Part shown: positions 18,615 through 28,160 of the stretch, in pieces
Position numbering within the stretch: position 1 is the first letter of the stretch
How the letters are laid out: every line of letters begins with the position of its first letter
NCBI GenBank assembly: GCA_002359495.1
Contig: DENB01000077.1
Coordinates: forward strand, 19,277 to 83,276
DNA: 64,000 bases
Origin: Enterobacteriaceae bacterium UBA2655
GTDB lineage: Bacteria > Pseudomonadota > Gammaproteobacteria > Enterobacterales > Enterobacteriaceae
Direction: 5' to 3'
Program-made: the position numbers and the translations under genes
The notes under the pieces: model-generated
Told to the model about the DNA's origin: nothing
What the model saw: the letters and a program-made list of their open reading frames with translations, nothing else
Database searches by the model: none

Positions 18615-20970
18615 TCGTCCTGCGGTCGCTGAGGAAGTAATACAAGCGCAGTACGCCGCCGGCATTCAGTCCGGCGTCGGGCGCAGCAACAAACATGAGA
18701 GCGCGGAGAAGCATGTTACCGGCGAAGCGATCTTTATCGACGACAAGCCGACGCTGCCGGGGCTGCTGCATCTGGTTCCGCGCCTGAGCGAACATGCGCA
18801 TGCGCGAATCCTGCGCCTCGATGTCCAGCCCTGTTACGCCATTCCCGGCGTGGTCAGCGTATTGACCTGGCAGGATGTGCCCGGCGAAAACGACATCGGC
18901 CCGCTGGAGCCGGGCGATCCGCTGCTGGCCTGCGATCGGATCGACTATCTCGGCCAGGTGGTTCTCGTCGTGGCGGCTGAAACGCCGGAAGCGGCGCGCA
19001 GGGCGGCGGAGGCGGCCATTATTGAATATGAGGTGCTGGAGCCGCTGCTGGATGTAAAAACGGCGCTTGAACGCAGAAGCTTCGTGCAGGAACCCCACGT
19101 TCACCGTCGTGGCGACGCCGACGCGGCGCTGGCGCGCGCGCCGCACCGCATTCAGGGCGAATTTCATATCGGTGGCCAGGAGCATTTCTATCTGGAAACG
19201 CAAACGGCGCTGGTGATCCCCGGCGAAGATCGTTCTTTGCAGGTTTTCTCCTCCACACAAAACCCAACGGAAGTGCAGAAGCTGGTGGCCTCGGTGATGG
19301 GCATCACCATGAACAAAGTGACGATCGATATGCGCCGCATGGGGGGAGGCTTCGGCGGCAAGGAGACGCAGGCGGCGGCCGTCGCCTGCCTGTGCGCCGT
19401 GGCGGCGCGGCGCACCGGGCGACCGGCGAAAATGCGTCTCGCCCGCCGCGACGATATGCGCATCACCGGCAAGCGTCATCCGTTCTACGTGCGCTACGAT
19501 GTCGGCTTCGATGATGAGGGGCGTTTCTGCGGTGTAAAAATCGATCTGGCGGGCGACTGCGGCTACTCGCTGGATCTCAGCGGCTCGATCGTCGACCGCG
19601 CGATGTTTCACGCCGATAACGCCTACTATCTGGGCGATGCGCTGATCACCGGCTACCGCTGCCGCACCAATATCGCCTCCAATACCGCCTATCGCGGCTT
19701 TGGCGGTCCGCAGGGGATGGTGGCGATTGAACAGATCATGGATCGTATCGCCCGGGAAGCGCGGCTCGATCCGCTGGAACTGCGCAAACGCAACTATTAC
19801 GGCAAAACCGAGCGCAACCTGACGCATTATCATCAGCAGGTGGAAGATAACCTGTTGCAGGAGATGACGGAGCAGCTGGAGACCAGCAGCGACTATCAGG
19901 CGCGCCGCAGGGAGATCACTGCCTTTAATGCGCAAAGCCCGTTTCTGAAACGCGGCCTGGCGCTGACGCCGGTAAAATTTGGCATCTCTTTCACCTCCAG
20001 CTTTTTGAACCAGGCCGGCGCGCTGATCCTGATCTATACCGACGGCACGGTTCAGCTGAACCACGGCGGCACGGAGATGGGACAAGGGCTGAATACCAAG
20101 GTGGCGCAGATCGTGGCGGAAGTGCTGCAAATCGACGTGGATCAGATCCAGATCACCGCCACCGATACCGGCAAGGTGCCGAATACCTCGCCGACCGCCG
20201 CCTCCAGCGGCGCCGACCTGAACGGCAAGGCGGCGCAAAACGCCGCTGAGATCCTGCGCGACCGGCTGACGGCGATGCTCAGCGCCCTGCATCAGTGCGA
20301 CGTCGACGCGGTCAGCTTTCGCAACGGCATCGTGCGCGTCGGCGAAAAGCACTATACCTTTCCCGACGTGGCGCAGATGGCCTGGCTGAATCAGGTGCCG
20401 CTGTCGGCGACCGGCTACTATCGCGTGCCAGGCATTCATTACGATCGCGAAGCGGGGCGCGGCAAACCGTTTTATTACTTCGCTTACGGCGCCGCCTGCT
20501 GCGAAGTGGCGATCGATACCCTGACCGGCGAGTATCGTCTGCTGCGCGCCGATATCCTGCATGATGTTGGCGCCTCGCTCAATCCGGCCATCGATATCGG
20601 TCAGGTGGAGGGCGGATTTGTGCAGGGGATGGGCTGGCTGACCTGCGAAGAGCTGGTCTGGAACGAAAAGGGACAATTGCTGACCGACGGGCCCGCCAGC
20701 TATAAAATTCCGGCTATTAGCGACGTGCCGCCCGATCTGCGCGTCACCCTGGTGGAGAACCGAAAGAACCCGCAGGACACGGTGTTTCATTCCAAAGCGG
20801 TCGGCGAACCGCCGTTTATGCTGGGCATCAACGTCTGGTGCGCCTTGCAGGATGCGGTCGCCAGCGTGGCGAACTATCAGCGTCATCCGCAGCTCGATGC
20901 GCCGGCCACGCCGGAGCGGGTCTATTGGGGCATACAGAAGCTTGCCGGGGCCGCCGATGATTTACCATGA
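18604..20970 (+). CDS. xdhB: XdhB, xanthine dehydrogenase molybdopterin subunit
   Basis: A 788-residue catalytic subunit that oxidises hypoxanthine and xanthine to urate at a molybdenum centre. Visible Moco-binding blocks are RRMGGGFGGKETQA (about residue 245), SNTAYRGFGGPQGM (about 360), GGTEMGQGLNTKVAQ (about 490) and the catalytic Glu in KAVGEPPFML (about 740). The mixed length and blocks agree with XdhB of Rhodobacter and Pseudomonas. The Mo cofactor must be prepared by XdhC, encoded next. Confidence 0.93.
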   Translation: MSHNRPAVAEEVIQAQYAAGIQSGVGRSNKHESAEKHVTGEAIFIDDKPTLPGLLHLVPRLSEHAHARILRLDVQPCYAIPGVVSVLTWQDVPGENDIGPLEPGDPLLACDRIDYLGQVVLVVAAETPEAARRAAEAAIIEYEVLEPLLDVKTALERRSFVQEPHVHRRGDADAALARAPHRIQGEFHIGGQEHFYLETQTALVIPGEDRSLQVFSSTQNPTEVQKLVASVMGITMNKVTIDMRRMGGGFGGKETQAAAVACLCAVAARRTGRPAKMRLARRDDMRITGKRHPFYVRYDVGFDDEGRFCGVKIDLAGDCGYSLDLSGSIVDRAMFHADNAYYLGDALITGYRCRTNIASNTAYRGFGGPQGMVAIEQIMDRIAREARLDPLELRKRNYYGKTERNLTHYHQQVEDNLLQEMTEQLETSSDYQARRREITAFNAQSPFLKRGLALTPVKFGISFTSSFLNQAGALILIYTDGTVQLNHGGTEMGQGLNTKVAQIVAEVLQIDVDQIQITATDTGKVPNTSPTAASSGADLNGKAAQNAAEILRDRLTAMLSALHQCDVDAVSFRNGIVRVGEKHYTFPDVAQMAWLNQVPLSATGYYRVPGIHYDREAGRGKPFYYFAYGAACCEVAIDTLTGEYRLLRADILHDVGASLNPAIDIGQVEGGFVQGMGWLTCEELVWNEKGQLLTDGPASYKIPAISDVPPDLRVTLVENRKNPQDTVFHSKAVGEPPFMLGINVWCALQDAVASVANYQRHPQLDAPATPERVYWGIQKLAGAADDLP

Positions 20971-21742
20971 CTGGATCGGCGTGCTGCACCGGCTGCGGGA
21001 AAAGCGCGAAAGCTGCGTGCTGGTTACGGTACTGAGCGAACGCGGGTCGGTGCCGCGCGACAGCGGTAGTAAGATGGTGGTCACCGCGCAGGAGAGCTTT
21101 CTTACCATTGGCGGCGGACATCTGGAGTTTCAGTGCATCGCCCTGGCGCGCGACATGATAGCCCGGGGGCGTCAGTCGCCCCATAGCGAGGACTTTTCCC
21201 TCGGCGCGCGCTTAGGGCAGTGTTGCGGCGGAATGACCTCCATTCTGTTCGAACCGCTGTTGCAGGCGCAGCCGCAAATTCAGGTATTCGGCGCCGGGCA
21301 TGTCGGCCAGGCGCTGGTCAGCCTGCTGGCGACGTTACCCTGTCACATCGACTGGATTGATAGTCGGCCCGGCCTGTTTACCCCGGTGCCGCCAGGAGTA
21401 AGGACGCATCAGCCTGACGATCCGCTCGACGCGGTGACGGATGCCGCGCCCGGCAGCTATTTCGTGGTGATGACCCACCATCATCCGCTTGACCTGGCGC
21501 TGTGCGAAGCGATTCTGCGGCGCGGCGACTATCGCTACTTCGGCGTGATTGGATCGCAAACCAAAAGGCAACGTTTTGACTACCGACTGGCGGGGAAAGG
21601 TTTCAGCGCGCAGCAGCTCGCCACTATGCGTTGTCCCGTTGGTCTGCCGGACGTGAAGGGCAAGCTGCCGGCGGAGATCGCGGTGTCTGTTGCGGGCGAA
21701 ATCATCAGTATCTATCAGCAGGAGGCAACAAAAGAGGGCTAA
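20957..21742 (+). CDS. xdhC: XdhC, molybdenum cofactor insertion chaperone for xanthine dehydrogenase
   Basis: A 261-residue chaperone that binds Moco, helps its sulfuration and delivers it to XdhB. It shows the XdhC N-terminal segment VTVLSERGSVPRDSGSKMVV, the GGGHLE motif, LGQCCGGM with its conserved Cys pair, and a Rossmann part starting QVFGAGHVGQALV. The C-terminal IGSQTKRQRFDYRL is typical. I use the ATG inside the 3' end of xdhB (14-bp overlap), which is where homology starts. Confidence 0.92.
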   Translation: MIYHDWIGVLHRLREKRESCVLVTVLSERGSVPRDSGSKMVVTAQESFLTIGGGHLEFQCIALARDMIARGRQSPHSEDFSLGARLGQCCGGMTSILFEPLLQAQPQIQVFGAGHVGQALVSLLATLPCHIDWIDSRPGLFTPVPPGVRTHQPDDPLDAVTDAAPGSYFVVMTHHHPLDLALCEAILRRGDYRYFGVIGSQTKRQRFDYRLAGKGFSAQQLATMRCPVGLPDVKGKLPAEIAVSVAGEIISIYQQEATKEG

Positions 21743-21784
21743 GCTGTTAGCATAGCATTTTGCAGGCTAGCAGGAGTTTTGATC

Positions 21785-23833
21785 ATGAACACCACACAAG
21801 CCCCTTTTTCAAGCCCCAGCACCTTGCCGTATCAGGCGCCGCCGTTTGAACATATTACCGAAGAAGATTACCTGCCGGCGTTGCAGGCCGGCATCGCCGC
21901 CAAACGTCAGGAGATCGCCCGTATCGCGGAGAACCCGGACGCGCCGACCTTCGCCAATACCTTCGAAGCGCTGGAGCGCAGCGGCGAACTGCTGAACCGC
22001 GTGAATCTGGTCTTCGGCGCCATGACCTCCGCCAATACCAGCGACTATCTGCAAAAGGTCGATGAAGAGATCGCGCCTCAGCTCACCGCGCTGGACGATG
22101 ATATCAAGCTGAACAGCGCACTTTTCTCGCGTCTCGACGCCGTTTATCAGCAGCGCGACCGTTTACAGCTGGATGCGGAATCGCTGCGTCTGACCGAGGT
22201 GATCTGGCAGCAGTTCCAGCTGGCGGGCGCCTGGCTGAGCGAAACCAGTAAAACCGCGCTGAAAGCGCTGAACCAGGAAGCGGCGACGCTCAGCACCCGC
22301 TTTACCCATAAACTGCTGGCGGCGACCAAAGCGGGCGCGTTGACGCTGACCGACGGCGCGGCGCTGGCAGGCCTGAGCGAAGCCGATCTGCTGGTGGCGC
22401 AGGAAGCGGCGAAAGCACGCGGTTTAGAGCACGCCTGGCTGCTGGTGCTGCAAAACACCACCCAGCAACCGGCGCTGCAGGCATTGCAGTCGCGCGAGAC
22501 GCGCGAGACGCTCTATAACGCCTCAGTAACGCGGGCGGAGAAGGGCGACGATAACGATACCCGTCAGCTGGTGCTGCGTCTGGCGCAGGTCAGGGCGGAG
22601 CAGGCGCGGCTGCTCGGCTTCAACAGCTATGCGCAATGGAAGCTGCAGGATCAGATGGCGAAAAACCCCGACGCCGCCTTCGGCTTTATGCGCAATATCG
22701 TCCCGGCGGCAACGGCGCGCGCGCAGAACGAAGCCGCTGCGATTCAACAGACGATCGACGACCAGCAAGGCGGCTTCCGGCTCGCCCCCTGGGACTGGAC
22801 CTTTTACGCCGAGCAGGTGCGTCGCGCCCGCTACGAGCTGGATGAAAATGAAATCCGCCCTTACTTCGAACTCAACAGCGTGCTGGAGAAAGGGGTATTC
22901 TGGGCGGCTTCACAGCTCTACGGCATCCATCTTACCGAACGCTACGATCTGCCGGTCTATCATCCCGACGTGCGCGTCTTCGAGATCTTCGATGCCGACA
23001 ACACGCCGATGGCGCTGTTCTATACCGATTTCTTTAAGCGCGACAATAAAGGCGGCGGCGCCTGGATGGGCAACTTCGTGCAGCAGTCCCGGCTACTGGA
23101 CAGCAAGCCGGTTATCTATAACGTCTGTAATTACACCAAGCCGCCCGCTGGCGAACCTGTGCTGTTAAGCTGGGACGACGTCATTACCCTGTTTCATGAG
23201 TTCGGCCATACGCTGCACGGCCTGTTTGCCGAACAGCGTTACCCGAGCCTCTCCGGCACCGAAACCCCGCGCGATTTCGTCGAGTTCCCGTCGCAGTTCA
23301 ACGAACACTGGGCCAGCGAGCCGCAGGTGTTTAAACATTTCGCCCATCATTACGAAACCGGCGAGCCGATGCCCGACGCGCTGCATGAAAAAATCATTCG
23401 CGCGGAGAAATTCAACAAAGGCTATGACATGACCGAACTGCTGGCGGCGGCGTTGCTCGATCTGCACTGGCACAGCCTCAGCGCGGAGAAATTGCCGGCG
23501 GAGCCGGAGAGTTTTGAGCGCCAGGCGCTGGCGGAAGATAAAATCCATCTGCCCGCCGTGCCGCCGCGCTATCGCTCCAGCTACTTCCAGCATATCTGGG
23601 GCGGGGGCTACGCCGCAGGCTACTACGCCTATATCTGGACGCAGATGCTGGCCGACGACGGCTACATGTGGTTTGTGGAAAACGGCGGCCTGACGCGGGA
23701 AAACGGCCAGCGCTTCCGCGAGATGATCCTGTCGCGCGGCAACAGCAGCGATCTGCAACAGCTCTATCTCGCCTGGCGCGGCCATGAACCGCAAATTGGG
23801 CCGATGCTGAAAAATCGCGGCCTGACGGAATAA
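21785..23833 (+). CDS. dcp: Dcp, peptidyl-dipeptidase (M3 metallopeptidase)
   Basis: A zinc oligopeptidase that removes C-terminal dipeptides; in E. coli it is largely cytoplasmic. The zinc motif HEFGHTLHGLF sits near residue 468, with the third ligand in FVEFPSQFNEHW. IWGGGYAAGYYAYIWTQMLADDGY and ENGQRFREMILSRGNS are family blocks. Length 682 against 681 in E. coli. I start at the ATG 8 nt after AGGAG; the TTG two codons up is less likely. There is no signal peptide. Confidence 0.95.
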   Translation: MNTTQAPFSSPSTLPYQAPPFEHITEEDYLPALQAGIAAKRQEIARIAENPDAPTFANTFEALERSGELLNRVNLVFGAMTSANTSDYLQKVDEEIAPQLTALDDDIKLNSALFSRLDAVYQQRDRLQLDAESLRLTEVIWQQFQLAGAWLSETSKTALKALNQEAATLSTRFTHKLLAATKAGALTLTDGAALAGLSEADLLVAQEAAKARGLEHAWLLVLQNTTQQPALQALQSRETRETLYNASVTRAEKGDDNDTRQLVLRLAQVRAEQARLLGFNSYAQWKLQDQMAKNPDAAFGFMRNIVPAATARAQNEAAAIQQTIDDQQGGFRLAPWDWTFYAEQVRRARYELDENEIRPYFELNSVLEKGVFWAASQLYGIHLTERYDLPVYHPDVRVFEIFDADNTPMALFYTDFFKRDNKGGGAWMGNFVQQSRLLDSKPVIYNVCNYTKPPAGEPVLLSWDDVITLFHEFGHTLHGLFAEQRYPSLSGTETPRDFVEFPSQFNEHWASEPQVFKHFAHHYETGEPMPDALHEKIIRAEKFNKGYDMTELLAAALLDLHWHSLSAEKLPAEPESFERQALAEDKIHLPAVPPRYRSSYFQHIWGGGYAAGYYAYIWTQMLADDGYMWFVENGGLTRENGQRFREMILSRGNSSDLQQLYLAWRGHEPQIGPMLKNRGLTE

Positions 23834-23838
23834 AACCC

Positions 23839-23870
23839 GACGCCTGTTCAGCCTTATCGGAACAGGCGTC
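23839..23870. terminator. hairpin between convergent dcp and hpxO
   Basis: An 11-bp stem GACGCCTGTTC / GAACAGGCGTC with a 10-nt loop fills the 43-bp gap. It should end both genes; the U-run is poor on either side. Confidence 0.7.
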
Positions 23871-23876
23871 TATCCC

Positions 23877-25034
23877 TTAGCCGAGCGGTCCGCCCTCGAT
23901 GGTTTCGCACATACCGGCCAGCACCCGCTCGCCGGTTTCGCTCTTCAGCGCCTGATACCAGGCGGCGGTCATCTCAGGATCTTTCGCATGGGTCACGTCG
24001 CAACGCTTGCGCGCCTTCAGCACTAAATCCTTCACCCGCTCGACGCGACGCGCCTGATAGCGCAGCAGCGCGTCTTCAATGCCCAGCGAGTGCGACGCCA
24101 GGGTGGCGGCCAGCACTACCGCATCCTCCATCGCCGCGCAGCCGCCCTGGCCGATATCGGGCGTCGTGCTGTGCGCCGCATCGCCCAGCAAGGCGACCCG
24201 GCCTTTGACAAACTGACTGAACGGCTCGATATCGTGGATCTCGACGCGATTGGTGGTATTGGGATTGATGGCGGCGATCAGCTGCTGCACCGGTTCGGCC
24301 CAGTCGCTGAAATAGCGACGCAAATCGCTTTTCAGCGTGGCGCGATCTTCCGCCAGGCCTTTCGGCAGCGGCACGTCAAAAAAGAAATAGAAGCGGTTGT
24401 CGCTGACCGGCATCAGCGAGACGCGTTTTCCCTCGCCGACAAAGGTGGTCCACTGATCGGCGGGCGCGATGGCCTCATCCATGGCAACCAGCCCGTTCCA
24501 GTTCACGTAGCCGGCGTAGCGGCGCTCCAGGGTTTCACCCAGCACATAGCAGCGCACCGCCGAATGGGTGCCGTCCGCCGCGATCAGAAGATCGCCGCTG
24601 GCCTGCGTGCCGTCTTCAAACCAGGCGGTTACGCCGTCGCAGCTCTGCTCAACCCTGATAACGCGTCGGCCGAAACTGACGCGTTCCCGTCCGTAATGGT
24701 CGATTAACATCGCCTGAAGTTCGGCGCGAGCGACAGGATAGGGGAATTCGCCGACCCGCTGCACCAAAGGCGACATGCTGAAGCGCGTCAGGGTCGCGCC
24801 GCTGTGGCCGTCGTTATACGCCATGCTGGCCATATTGCCACCCAGCGCGCGCAGTTTCTCCTGCATGCCAAGCAGGTTGAGGCACTTAACGCCGTTCGGC
24901 CAGATCGATATCGCCGCGCCCACCGGCTTTATCTCTTTTACCGCTTCAAATACCGCCGTTTCGAATCCGGCGCGCTCCAGCGCGATGGCCGCGCTCATGC
25001 CGCCAATGCCTCCACCAATCACGATCGCTTTCAT
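23877..25034 (-). CDS. hpxO: HpxO, FAD-dependent urate hydroxylase
   Basis: An NADH-dependent flavoprotein monooxygenase that turns urate into 5-hydroxyisourate, the step after xanthine dehydrogenase. The 385 residues match Klebsiella HpxO in the blocks I remember: KEIKPVGAAIS.WPNGVKC, RRYAGYVNWNGLV, TTFVGEGKRVSLMPVS.NRFYFFFDVPLP, LLGDAAHSTTPDIGQGGCAAMEDAVVLA, VKDLVLKARKRCD. The FAD loop is GGGIGGMSAA at residues 8-17. It faces dcp. HIU hydrolase, OHCU decarboxylase and allantoin genes are not in the window, so later steps are encoded elsewhere or absent. Confidence 0.93.
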   Translation of the reverse strand: MKAIVIGGGIGGMSAAIALERAGFETAVFEAVKEIKPVGAAISIWPNGVKCLNLLGMQEKLRALGGNMASMAYNDGHSGATLTRFSMSPLVQRVGEFPYPVARAELQAMLIDHYGRERVSFGRRVIRVEQSCDGVTAWFEDGTQASGDLLIAADGTHSAVRCYVLGETLERRYAGYVNWNGLVAMDEAIAPADQWTTFVGEGKRVSLMPVSDNRFYFFFDVPLPKGLAEDRATLKSDLRRYFSDWAEPVQQLIAAINPNTTNRVEIHDIEPFSQFVKGRVALLGDAAHSTTPDIGQGGCAAMEDAVVLAATLASHSLGIEDALLRYQARRVERVKDLVLKARKRCDVTHAKDPEMTAAWYQALKSETGERVLAGMCETIEGGPLG

Positions 25035-25709
25035 TCATTTCTCCTTCTCAGATAAAGAAGGCTTTGCAACTTTTGTACCAAATAGCCCGTAAAAGCGCAG
25101 CGTCGCTAATCTTTGATAAATCAGTAATCTAAAAGGCTATATCAGGTTTAAAACGCGCTGACGCACCCTGTAACAAGGCACAGCGCACGTGATTTGCACT
25201 TTTTCAGTGCATTTTCCCGCAGATTATCGGGCGCCACGTCGCCATTAATGAATCAAAGGTTTCACAAAGGGTGATGAAAGCCGGGCTTTGCTGCGAAAAA
25301 CAACGACAGCGCTTAACTTTTTTTGAGAATAAATAGCAGCAGGCTTTAACAGTTTAAAAATAGTAATCCTGCCGCAATAACCCTGTGCAATTAATCCTGG
25401 AATAGCTAGAAAAAAAATAGAAAACGACGCGCTCTTTTATTATGGACTTTCGACCTTTTTGATTAACAGCTGATGTTTTTCAACGAATTAAAGGCGGTTC
25501 TCTATTTATTTTTGGCCTTCTCAGAAAAAATAAGTCATCAGGCGACATAAAATAGTCAACGTCTTATAGGCAAAACGTTTTAATTGCTGATAAATGCTTT
25601 GTTAAGCGTAGTAAAAGCCTGAACCTTTTAAGAATTTTCGCATAAGGCTTTCCCAAAAGTCATATGTTATAGATTTGCATGGCTTACTTTGCCACACCAG
25701 GAGAAAAAC
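25035..25709. other. 675-bp AT-rich intergenic region
   Basis: No gene seen on either strand. It holds the divergent promoters of hpxO and the glycosyltransferase. The base composition is clearly poorer in G+C than its flanks, with long A/T runs, as in H-NS-bound foreign DNA. A small hairpin TGCAC...GTGCA (25195-25211) followed by ATTTT is the only structure noted. Confidence 0.6.
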
Positions 25710-26900
25710 ATGAATGTGGGCATCACGAATACGCTTTATCCCGAGCGGAGAAATATTTTAATCAACCCGGAAAATAACTATATCAATCTTAAAACCCGCA
25801 ACCTTTTTTATTACGTTAACCCATTGCGTCAGCGGTTATTGCATAAGAATAAATGTTTCGCCTTTTTGCCGCTGCCCTTAATTACGTCGGGAACGCCCGA
25901 AATATTTCATCTTTTTAATGAGGTGGCGATTACCCGAAGAAAATGGGTCGCGACTTTCGAAACCGAATTGCCCCGCGTGTTGCCCGTTGCGGGCGTGGCG
26001 AAACAGGATAACCCGGAGCTGCATCAGCTTACGTCTCATGTACTGAAGGATAACTGCCTGGGCCTGATCGCGATTTCCGATTCCGCGCTGCATATGCAGA
26101 AGAAACTCTTCAGCAAAACCCCGGCTATCGCTGAGCGCATCGCGGCGAAAACCCTGGTGATGCATCCGCCGCAGACGCTGTTCCGCCAGCAGAAACCGGC
26201 CAAAAAAGATGACATTCTGCGCCTGGTTTTTGTCGGCAATGAGTTTTATCGCAAGGGCGGGGCGGAGGTGGTTCTGGCTATCAGTCAGCTGCTGCTGGAA
26301 GGGGCGCTGAGCGAAGACCGCCTTGAGGTGCATCTTATCGGCGATATGAGTAAACATCACAACGTCGCGCATCGGCAATTTCAGGACGCCGCATCATTTT
26401 ACCGCAACATCGAGCTGGCAATAACGCGACATCGCTGCTTCCGGCATCAGCAGAGCATGGCGAATGACGCGCTGCTGGCGCTGTTTGCGCGCAGCGATGT
26501 CGGTTTATTGCCGACATGGCAGGAAACCTACGGTTTCTCCGTGCTTGAAATGCAGGCAAGCGGCTGCCCGGTGATTACCAGCAACGTCCGCGCGCTACCG
26601 GAGATCAATCCCGCTTCGGCAGGCTGGCTGCTGGAGCAGCCGCTGGATGACGACCGGGAGTTCGCGGTAAACAGCCCGGAGCAGCGAGAGCGAGTTCGCC
26701 ATGGACTGATCGAACAGTTGAAAAGCACGCTGCTGGCCATTGTCGCTCACCCCGGGCAGCTACAGGAAAAAGGCGAGGGCGCCATCAGACGCATCCGCGA
26801 ACATCACGATCCGTTAAGTTACCGGCTGCGTCTCAATGAGATTTATCAGCGCGGCGTTACTGGCGTGAAGGCAACGGTCAGCCAGGCGGTGGCCCCGTAA
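25710..26900 (+). CDS. glycosyltransferase, GT4-like (GT-B fold)
   Basis: A 396-residue cytosolic enzyme that I cannot name precisely. The C-terminal half is GT4-like: LRLVFVGNEFYRKGG (residues about 170-185), then SDVGLLPTWQETYGFSVLEMQASGCPVITSNVRALPEI near 285-325. This is the E-x7-E-type nucleotide-sugar site of the family. The N-terminal acceptor domain has no recognisable relatives. It starts behind AGGAG. No other polysaccharide genes are adjacent. The AT-rich 5' part suggests horizontal gain. Donor and acceptor are unknown. Confidence 0.8.
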   Translation: MNVGITNTLYPERRNILINPENNYINLKTRNLFYYVNPLRQRLLHKNKCFAFLPLPLITSGTPEIFHLFNEVAITRRKWVATFETELPRVLPVAGVAKQDNPELHQLTSHVLKDNCLGLIAISDSALHMQKKLFSKTPAIAERIAAKTLVMHPPQTLFRQQKPAKKDDILRLVFVGNEFYRKGGAEVVLAISQLLLEGALSEDRLEVHLIGDMSKHHNVAHRQFQDAASFYRNIELAITRHRCFRHQQSMANDALLALFARSDVGLLPTWQETYGFSVLEMQASGCPVITSNVRALPEINPASAGWLLEQPLDDDREFAVNSPEQRERVRHGLIEQLKSTLLAIVAHPGQLQEKGEGAIRRIREHHDPLSYRLRLNEIYQRGVTGVKATVSQAVAP

Positions 26901-26956
26901 GGCCAGCGCCTGGCGATTTAACATAAAGTTGATGCGGGCAGGGTTTGCCTCGCGCA

Positions 26957-28030
26957 TCAGGCGGGGATCAGCTTTTCCTGCTTCAGCTTGTCAAACAGGG
27001 CGAAAAAATCGTCCCGCGTGGAGTGATAGCAGGTAAAGCCCGCTTTACGGCTCTTACTCATATCGGTAAAGACCTCCATCGGGCGGCCGAGGTCCGCATC
27101 GGTGTGCCACCAGGAGGCCAGCTTATTAACGTCAGCCTCTTTCAACTGATATTGCTGTGCCAGTTCCCGCCACAGACGCTGCGCATCTTCGGTCTGCATC
27201 CGCGCTTCCAGCGGCTGCGGCGCGCCGGGGAAGGGCACGGCGTCGATGCCGAAGTAACCGGCGATCTCCGACCACATCCATTTCCAGCGGAACAGATCGC
27301 CGTTTACGGTGTTAAAGTCCTGATTTTTCGCATTGGGCGAGGTGGCGGCCCATTCGAGCTGCTCGGCGATCAGGCTGGCGCTGCTCATATCGGTCACGCC
27401 GTGCCACTGCGCTTCCGAACCAGGGAAGACGAAAGGGAGTCCCTGGTATTTGCACAGCGAGGCATAAACCGCCAGCGTTTGTCCCATGTTCATCGCGTTA
27501 CCCAGCGCATAGCCGATAACGGTATGAGGGCGATGCACGCTCCAGCTGTAACCGTACTTTTCCGCGCCGGCGAAAACTTCATCTTCCTGCGCGTAATAGA
27601 AATTATCCACCGGCTGGCGGCCTTGCTCTTCACGAAACGGCGTGATCGGCACGGCGCCTTTGCCGTAAGCATCAAACGGACCGAGATAGTGCTTCAGGCC
27701 GGTGACCAGCGCCACGTGCGCGCCCCGTAAATGTTGATTCAGTGCCTCGATAACGTTGCGCACCATCGCGCCGTTGACGCGGATGTTCTCTTTTTCGTTT
27801 TCCTGTCGCGCCCAGACAGAGAAGAAAAGGGCGTCGATATCCAGGTCGCCAACGGCCTGTTTCACCGATTCGGCTGAGGTTAAGTCGGCCGTCAGGGCCT
27901 GACATCCATCCGGCACCGGGGTTCGTCCGCGCGACAGGCCGTAGACGGTCCAGCCTTGCTGTATCAGACGCTCAGCCAGCGACGACCCGATGACGCCGCT
28001 GACGCCGGCAATAAGGGCGCGTTTTTGCAT
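26957..28030 (-). CDS. SDR oxidoreductase of the PRISE / progesterone 5-beta-reductase-like type
   Basis: A 357-residue NAD(P)H-dependent extended SDR. The cofactor loop GVSGVIGSSLA is at residues 9-19, followed by LSRG (Arg for the NADP phosphate). LVTGLKHYLGPFDAYGKG and NFYYAQEDEVF match the atypical catalytic region of PRISE enzymes (Tyr and Lys in unusual spacing), which reduce activated C=C bonds of enones. In bacteria they are often annotated simply as SDR family oxidoreductases. The physiological substrate is not known. Single gene, ATG behind GGAGG. Confidence 0.8.
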   Translation of the reverse strand: MQKRALIAGVSGVIGSSLAERLIQQGWTVYGLSRGRTPVPDGCQALTADLTSAESVKQAVGDLDIDALFFSVWARQENEKENIRVNGAMVRNVIEALNQHLRGAHVALVTGLKHYLGPFDAYGKGAVPITPFREEQGRQPVDNFYYAQEDEVFAGAEKYGYSWSVHRPHTVIGYALGNAMNMGQTLAVYASLCKYQGLPFVFPGSEAQWHGVTDMSSASLIAEQLEWAATSPNAKNQDFNTVNGDLFRWKWMWSEIAGYFGIDAVPFPGAPQPLEARMQTEDAQRLWRELAQQYQLKEADVNKLASWWHTDADLGRPMEVFTDMSKSRKAGFTCYHSTRDDFFALFDKLKQEKLIPA

Positions 28031-28160
28031 GTTGTCCTCCGTTAGGTGTGTTAAAAAAGCTTACCAGGGGATCACGGTTTTCTCCTGGCGAAATCGTCAC
28101 AATGCATCTCATTGGCCATACTGATAGCTGACAACGCAATCATTGATGGAGAGCGGCAAG

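Noticed and set aside
18586..20886. A 766-codon open frame antisense to xdhB, and similar long antisense frames (for example 9327-10853 and 4418-5533)
   Set aside because: They mirror strongly conserved genes, have Arg/Gln/His-rich shadow composition, and show no domains. High G+C makes long antisense frames common here.
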